From assembly GCA_050289385.1 (NCBI GenBank), contig JBNKFQ010000050.1:1-29159 (forward strand): 29,159 nucleotides of DNA, written 5' to 3'. The notes beneath the pieces were generated by a model, which saw nothing but the letters and a program-made list of their open reading frames with translations, was not told the origin of the DNA and made no database searches. The translations under genes were made by a program, and so were the position numbers. The stretch's first letter is position 1; every line of letters begins with the position of its first letter. Positions 25,697 through 29,159 of this stretch are shown here, piece after piece. This DNA comes from JBNKFQ01 sp050289385 (GTDB taxonomy: Bacteria; Pseudomonadota; Gammaproteobacteria; Pseudomonadales; Porticoccaceae).

Positions 25697-26465
25697 ATAC
25701 TTTGAGATGAATCGCGCTGGCTGGGATCAGCGGGTGAAAGCTCACGTTGTTTCCAGGTTTTACGACGTGGATGGATTCATTTCGGGTAAAACGTCACTTC
25801 GAAAAATTGAGCTTGAGGAACTCGGTGATGTAGCTGGTAAAAGACTTCTGCATCTCCAATGCCATTTTGGTTTAGATACATTGTCGTGGGTTCGTCAAGG
25901 TGCCAGCTGCACAGGCGTCGATATTTCTCCGGTAGCGATTCAGCAGGCCCGTGAACTGGCTGCGCATACTCGCCTTGATGCAGAATTTGTGTGCTCCGAC
26001 ATATACAGCTACAAGCGTTCAAATTCGGAGCCCTATGAGATTGTGTTTACATCTTATGGCGCCGTGTGCTGGCTGCCTGATCTGCAACGTTGGGCAGACA
26101 TCGTTGCGTCAAATCTTGCCATTGGGGGAACATTTTACATTGTTGAATTCCACCCGATCTATGATTTGTTGGCAGGGTATTCGTACTTCACGCAACAGGA
26201 ACCCGATATAGAAGAAGAAGGCACATACACAGAAAATGACACCGATGTTGTAGCCAAGCTCGCCACTTGGGCGCATCCGATTTCAAGCGTTATTAACGCG
26301 CTTCTTGGTGTGGGCATCACTATTGAGCGAGTGAACGAATTCCCATTTAGCCCCTACAATTGCTTCGAGGGCATGGTGGAGCGAGAACCAGGAAAGTTTT
26401 ATTTGAACCATAAAGGAAATGATGTCCCGATTGTCTACAGCATCACCGGACGAAAACTCGCTTAA
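25683..26465 (+). CDS. Class I SAM-dependent methyltransferase
   Basis: This 260-residue cytosolic protein has a Rossmann-type methyltransferase core. Motif I is LLHLQCHFGLDTLSW (residues 55-69). The acidic end of strand beta-2 is GVD (78-80) in CTGVDISPVAIQQAR. Then come FVCSDIYSY and a beta-4 region EIVFTSYGAVCWLPDLQRW. The HFGLDTLSW variant is typical of a small-molecule methyltransferase group often annotated UbiG-like, but the acceptor is unknown. A strong Shine-Dalgarno (GGGAGGAA) precedes ATG 25683. It stands alone, convergent with the ribosomal alpha operon and divergent from the set-2 sigma gene, so no partner gene hints at its role. Confidence 0.88.
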   Translation: MSDTEYFEMNRAGWDQRVKAHVVSRFYDVDGFISGKTSLRKIELEELGDVAGKRLLHLQCHFGLDTLSWVRQGASCTGVDISPVAIQQARELAAHTRLDAEFVCSDIYSYKRSNSEPYEIVFTSYGAVCWLPDLQRWADIVASNLAIGGTFYIVEFHPIYDLLAGYSYFTQQEPDIEEEGTYTENDTDVVAKLATWAHPISSVINALLGVGITIERVNEFPFSPYNCFEGMVEREPGKFYLNHKGNDVPIVYSITGRKLA

Positions 26466-26814
26466 CATCACATTGCAAGTGAACCATGCTTCGAGTTTCA
26501 GTGACGGTTCCCAAACACCAGATAAACTCATAAACACTAAAGGGCGGCTCTAAAAAAACACTAAGTGTAGTTCCATCGGTACTGATAAAATCATAGCCTC
26601 GGCATATTCTCGCGCCATCACCTGCCTCCTGTTAACGAGGGAGGCGAGAATGCGCGACTGATTAGATGGTGTCCAGGGTGTCGGTAAAAGATCGCTTGCC
26701 TCATAACACACCTGAGAGCCGCACGGCACCCTGTCGTTAAAAAACCGCTTACTAAAATTAACACTAATGCGAGAGAGAAGGTGCCTCCTTTCAAAACCTG
26801 AAATTTTTGGCAAA
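26466..26814. other. Gene-poor stretch between methyltransferase and rplQ terminator
   Basis: No confident gene. On the minus strand a 22-codon ORF (MAREYAEAMILSVPMELHLV plus two Phe, 26556-26624) follows AGGAGG with 6 nt spacing. The same reading frame is open upstream to about 26813. GCCTCC/GGAGGC arms around a GTTAAC-containing loop (about 26624-26645) form a hairpin without a T-run. The segment could be a remnant of a mobile element; I recognise no family. Confidence 0.3.
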
Positions 26815-26842
26815 AAAAAGCCGGATAAAAATCCGGCTTTTT
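26815..26842 (-). terminator. Intrinsic terminator of the rpsK-rpsD-rpoA-rplQ transcript, bidirectional in form
   Basis: A perfect 12-bp stem (AAAAAGCCGGAT / ATCCGGCTTTTT) closes a 4-base loop, with a further T-run on the minus strand. It lies 16 nt past the rplQ stop. The A/T flanks on both sides could also stop plus-strand transcription from the methyltransferase. Confidence 0.9.
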
Positions 26843-26857
26843 CAAGGGAAAGCCAAT

Positions 26858-27268
26858 TTATTCTTCGGTAGCCTCTACTGCTTCTTCTTCAGCATCTTCG
26901 ACAACCGGCTGTGGGCGATCCACGAGTTCGACATAAGCCATTGGCGCTTTGTCTCCGGCACGAAAGCCGCACTTCAAAATACGAATATAACCACCGGGGC
27001 GGCTTTCATAACGCGGGCCGAGTTCACCAAACAGTTTACCTACCGCGGCTTTATCACGCAGGCGGCTAAACGCCAGGCGACGATTGGCAACGCTGTCTTG
27101 CTTGGCCAGGGTAATCAGAGGCTCGGCGACGCGACGCAGTTCCTTCGCTTTGGGCAGCGTGGTTTTGATAAGTTCGTGCTCAACCAGCGACGACGTCATG
27201 TTGCGAAACATGGCGCGACGGTGCGAGCTGTTGCGATTCAGTTGGCGGCCACTGTGACGATGACGCAT
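26858..27268 (-). CDS. rplQ: 50S ribosomal protein L17
   Basis: This 136-residue protein begins MRHRHSGRQLNRNSSHRRAM, the invariant L17 start, followed by FRNMTSSLVEHELIKTTLPKA and GGYIRILKCGFRAGDKAPMA. The acidic C-terminal tail (EDAEEEAVEATEE) makes it slightly longer than E. coli L17 (127) and is a common variation. L17 contacts 23S rRNA near the exit tunnel of the large subunit. It is the last gene of the alpha operon, 76 nt after rpoA, with AAGGAATTGGAAC upstream of the ATG and an intrinsic terminator directly downstream. Confidence 0.98.
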   Translation of the reverse strand: MRHRHSGRQLNRNSSHRRAMFRNMTSSLVEHELIKTTLPKAKELRRVAEPLITLAKQDSVANRRLAFSRLRDKAAVGKLFGELGPRYESRPGGYIRILKCGFRAGDKAPMAYVELVDRPQPVVEDAEEEAVEATEE

Positions 27269-27344
27269 AGTTCCAATTCCTTAATTCGTTGCACCCTTGT
27301 ATAAGTAAAGGGTCAGCAAGCTCTGTAATTCACACGTTTATAAA

Positions 27345-28334
27345 TCAGGCTTCTTCTTTAAGGCTGGCAGGTGGCCAGTTTTCCAGACGCATGCCCAGTG
27401 ACAGGCCGCGAGAAGCCAAAACATCTTTAATTTCTGTAAGCGACTTTTTGCCCAGATTCGGGGTTTTCAGCAGCTCAACTTCGGTGCGCTGTATCAGGTC
27501 ACCGATGTAATAAATGCTCTCTGCCTTCAGACAGTTGGCAGATCGTACGGTCAATTCAAGATCGTCAACCGGACGCAGAAGAATCGGATCAATTTCTTCT
27601 TCTTTCTCTTCCGGCTCGGCATGCGCTTCGCTTTCCAGGTCTACAAATACCGCGAGCTGTTGCTGCAGTATGGTAGCCGCACGACGAATCGCTTCTTCCG
27701 GTTCCAGCGTACCGTTGGTCTCGAGATCAATAATCAATTTGTCGAGGTCAGTGCGCTGTTCAACACGAGCGCTATCAACAACATAAGAAACGCGCTTTAC
27801 CGGGCTATATGACGCGTCCAGTTGCAAACGTCCAATGGCGCGAGTTTCGTCCTGCTCACTGTTGCGAACATCGGCAGGCTGATAACCGCGACCGCGGTGC
27901 ACACGCAACCGCATGGACAGTTCGGTGTCACCAGTAATGTTTGCAATCACCAGATCCGGGTTCATGATTTCAACATTGCTGTCTACATCAATGTCGCCGG
28001 CTGTAACAACACCTTTGCCCTTTTTGACCAGCGTCAGCTCGGCCTCGTCCTTGCCATGCAGTACAACGGCAATTTCCTTGAGGTTTAACAGAATTTCGAT
28101 AACGTCTTCCTGCACACCTTCTATACTGCTGTATTCGTGCAGAACACCGTCAATCTCCACTTCCACAACGGCACAGCCAGGCATGGAAGAGAGCAGAATG
28201 CGGCGCAAGGCATTGCCCAAAGTATGTCCGAAGCCACGTTCGAGCGGCTCGAGTACTACCTTGGCATGGGTCGGACCCTGTTCACTTACACCAATAGTGC
28301 GCGGGGTCAGAAGTTCTATCGCAGATGTTTGCAT
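27345..28334 (-). CDS. rpoA: RNA polymerase alpha subunit
   Basis: This 329-residue protein has normal gammaproteobacterial length. The N-terminal assembly domain contains LEPLERGFGHTLGNALRRIL and SSMPGCAVVEVEIDGVLHEY. A Glu-rich linker (EAHAEPEEKEEEIDP) joins the C-terminal domain, which carries LELTVRSANCLKAE with the UP-element-binding Arg near position 265 and NLGKKSLTEIKDVLASRG near 300. Alpha dimerises to nucleate polymerase assembly, and its C-terminal domain contacts DNA and activators. It is set between rpsD (111 nt upstream) and rplQ. No unusual feature is seen. Confidence 0.98.
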   Translation of the reverse strand: MQTSAIELLTPRTIGVSEQGPTHAKVVLEPLERGFGHTLGNALRRILLSSMPGCAVVEVEIDGVLHEYSSIEGVQEDVIEILLNLKEIAVVLHGKDEAELTLVKKGKGVVTAGDIDVDSNVEIMNPDLVIANITGDTELSMRLRVHRGRGYQPADVRNSEQDETRAIGRLQLDASYSPVKRVSYVVDSARVEQRTDLDKLIIDLETNGTLEPEEAIRRAATILQQQLAVFVDLESEAHAEPEEKEEEIDPILLRPVDDLELTVRSANCLKAESIYYIGDLIQRTEVELLKTPNLGKKSLTEIKDVLASRGLSLGMRLENWPPASLKEEA

Positions 28335-28445
28335 ATCCGTACCTGTCAGGGTTCAGTTCTACCATTTGCGCAAACTTTTCTTTCAAAAAGCTTGCTCGCA
28401 AAAACTTGTATTTGTCTGCCTTGCATTCCCAATCAGTTGCCTGCG

Positions 28446-29066
28446 TTATTTCGAGTACAGCTCAACAATCAGGTTTTCGTTTATTTCTGCAGGCAGATCA
28501 GTGCGATCCGGGATGCGTTTGAATGCGCCAACCATTTTATTACTGTCCACCTCAACCCACTCGACTTCGCCACGTTGTGCCGCCAGGGCCAGAGCAGATT
28601 GAATTCGCAGCTGGCTTTTTGACTTTTCGCGAACGCTGACTTCGTCGCCGGCAGCTACGCGATAAGACGCGATGTTCACTTTCTTGCCATTTACCAGAAT
28701 CGCATTGTGAGCAACCAGCTGACGCGCTTCCGAACGGGTAGCACCAAACCCCATACGATAAACAACATTGTCCAGACGACGCTCAAGCAGGGACAACAGG
28801 TTTTCACCGGTAGCACCTTTCAGACGAGCCGCTTCCTTGTAGTAATTGCGGAACTGCTTTTCCAGCACACCGTATATACGACGCACTTTCTGTTTTTCAC
28901 GTAACTGTACGCCATAATCAGAAAGTCTGCCGCGACGCTGCCCATGCTGCCCCGGAACACTTTCCGCGCGACATTTTGAATCCAGCGGACGAACTCCGCT
29001 CTTCAAAAACAGGTCTGTACCTTCGCGACGGGCCAGCTTGCACTTGGGTCCTATATATCTTGCCAT
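28446..29066 (-). CDS. rpsD: 30S ribosomal protein S4
   Basis: This 206-residue protein begins MARYIGPKCKLARREGTDLF, the standard S4 start. The S4 RNA-binding domain holds RRLDNVVYRMGFGATRSEAR and QLVAHNAILVNGKKVNIASY. S4 is a primary 16S rRNA binder that starts 30S assembly and, in enterics, represses the alpha operon by binding the rpsM leader, which is outside this window. It lies 15 nt after rpsK. The N-terminus has Cys at residues 9 and 31 only (C9, C31), so it is the zinc-free type. Confidence 0.98.
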   Translation of the reverse strand: MARYIGPKCKLARREGTDLFLKSGVRPLDSKCRAESVPGQHGQRRGRLSDYGVQLREKQKVRRIYGVLEKQFRNYYKEAARLKGATGENLLSLLERRLDNVVYRMGFGATRSEARQLVAHNAILVNGKKVNIASYRVAAGDEVSVREKSKSQLRIQSALALAAQRGEVEWVEVDSNKMVGAFKRIPDRTDLPAEINENLIVELYSK

Positions 29067-29081
29067 CTTCTATGCCCCTCG

Positions 29082-29159
29082 TTATACGCGACGTTTTTTC
29101 GGCGGACGACAGCCGTTGTGCGGAATCGGCGTAACGTCTGTAATATTGGTGATTTTATA
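29082..29159 (-). CDS. rpsK: 30S ribosomal protein S11, C-terminal fragment at window edge
   Basis: The last 25 residues and the TAA stop are present: YKITNITDVTPIPHNGCRPP followed by KKRRV, the conserved S11 C-terminus. The gene continues beyond the right edge. It lies 15 nt upstream of rpsD in the normal alpha-operon order. Confidence 0.95.
   Translation of the reverse strand, partial: YKITNITDVTPIPHNGCRPPKKRRV

Noticed and set aside
1..29159. CRISPR arrays, tRNA/rRNA genes, intact insertion sequences or prophage genes
   Set aside because: No regularly spaced repeats, tRNA-like cloverleaf or transposase/integrase reading was recognised on either strand by eye.

Overview
The window looks like a chromosomal segment of a gammaproteobacterium, probably a marine or aquatic lineage near Cellvibrionales/Spongiibacterales. 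This rests on the gene order amgK-murU / lptD-surA-pdxA-rsmA-apaG-apaH, which is shared with pseudomonads and relatives, on the rpsK-rpsD-rpoA-rplQ block, and on the abundance of TonB-dependent receptors. No search was run, so the taxonomic call is an inference.

Layout. (1) 1-4220, minus strand: an ECF sigma factor, a FecR-type anti-sigma regulator and an STN-domain TonB-dependent receptor whose C-terminus runs off the left edge. (2) 4426-5002, plus strand: a decayed trypsin-like serine protease pseudogene. (3) 5180-9093, minus strand: a probable operon amgK-murU-vanZ-like-DUF2007-SLC13 transporter. (4) 9354-16758, plus strand: the envelope/housekeeping operon lptD-surA-pdxA-rsmA-apaG-apaH, with a repeat element inserted directly before pdxA. 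It is followed by a CHASE-GGDEF-EAL cyclic-di-GMP protein. (5) 19067-25277, minus strand: a second, paralogous ECF sigma / FecR / STN-TonB receptor set followed by a GPH-type MFS transporter. (6) 25683-26465, plus strand: a SAM-dependent methyltransferase. (7) 26815-29159, minus strand: a terminator, then rplQ, rpoA, rpsD and the 3' end of rpsK (the alpha operon).

The most interesting signal is regulatory. In each sigma/FecR/receptor set, the region before the sigma gene and the region before the receptor gene carry the same two-block motif with exactly 13 bases between blocks. Set 1 has TGAGYGTG-N13-TCCGTTATA (4190-4220 and 2474-2504). Set 2 has GGTAGGGT-N13-GTCGTGAAG (25247-25276 and 23491-23520). 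The spacing is the same but the words differ, as expected for two ECF sigma factors that each drive their own operon and their own receptor through separate promoter codes. The -35 block of set 2, extended to 13 bases, also lies directly upstream of the MFS transporter, which may tie that transporter to the second system. The receptor's ligand cannot be read from the sequence: iron chelates, glycans and other bulky substrates are all possible.
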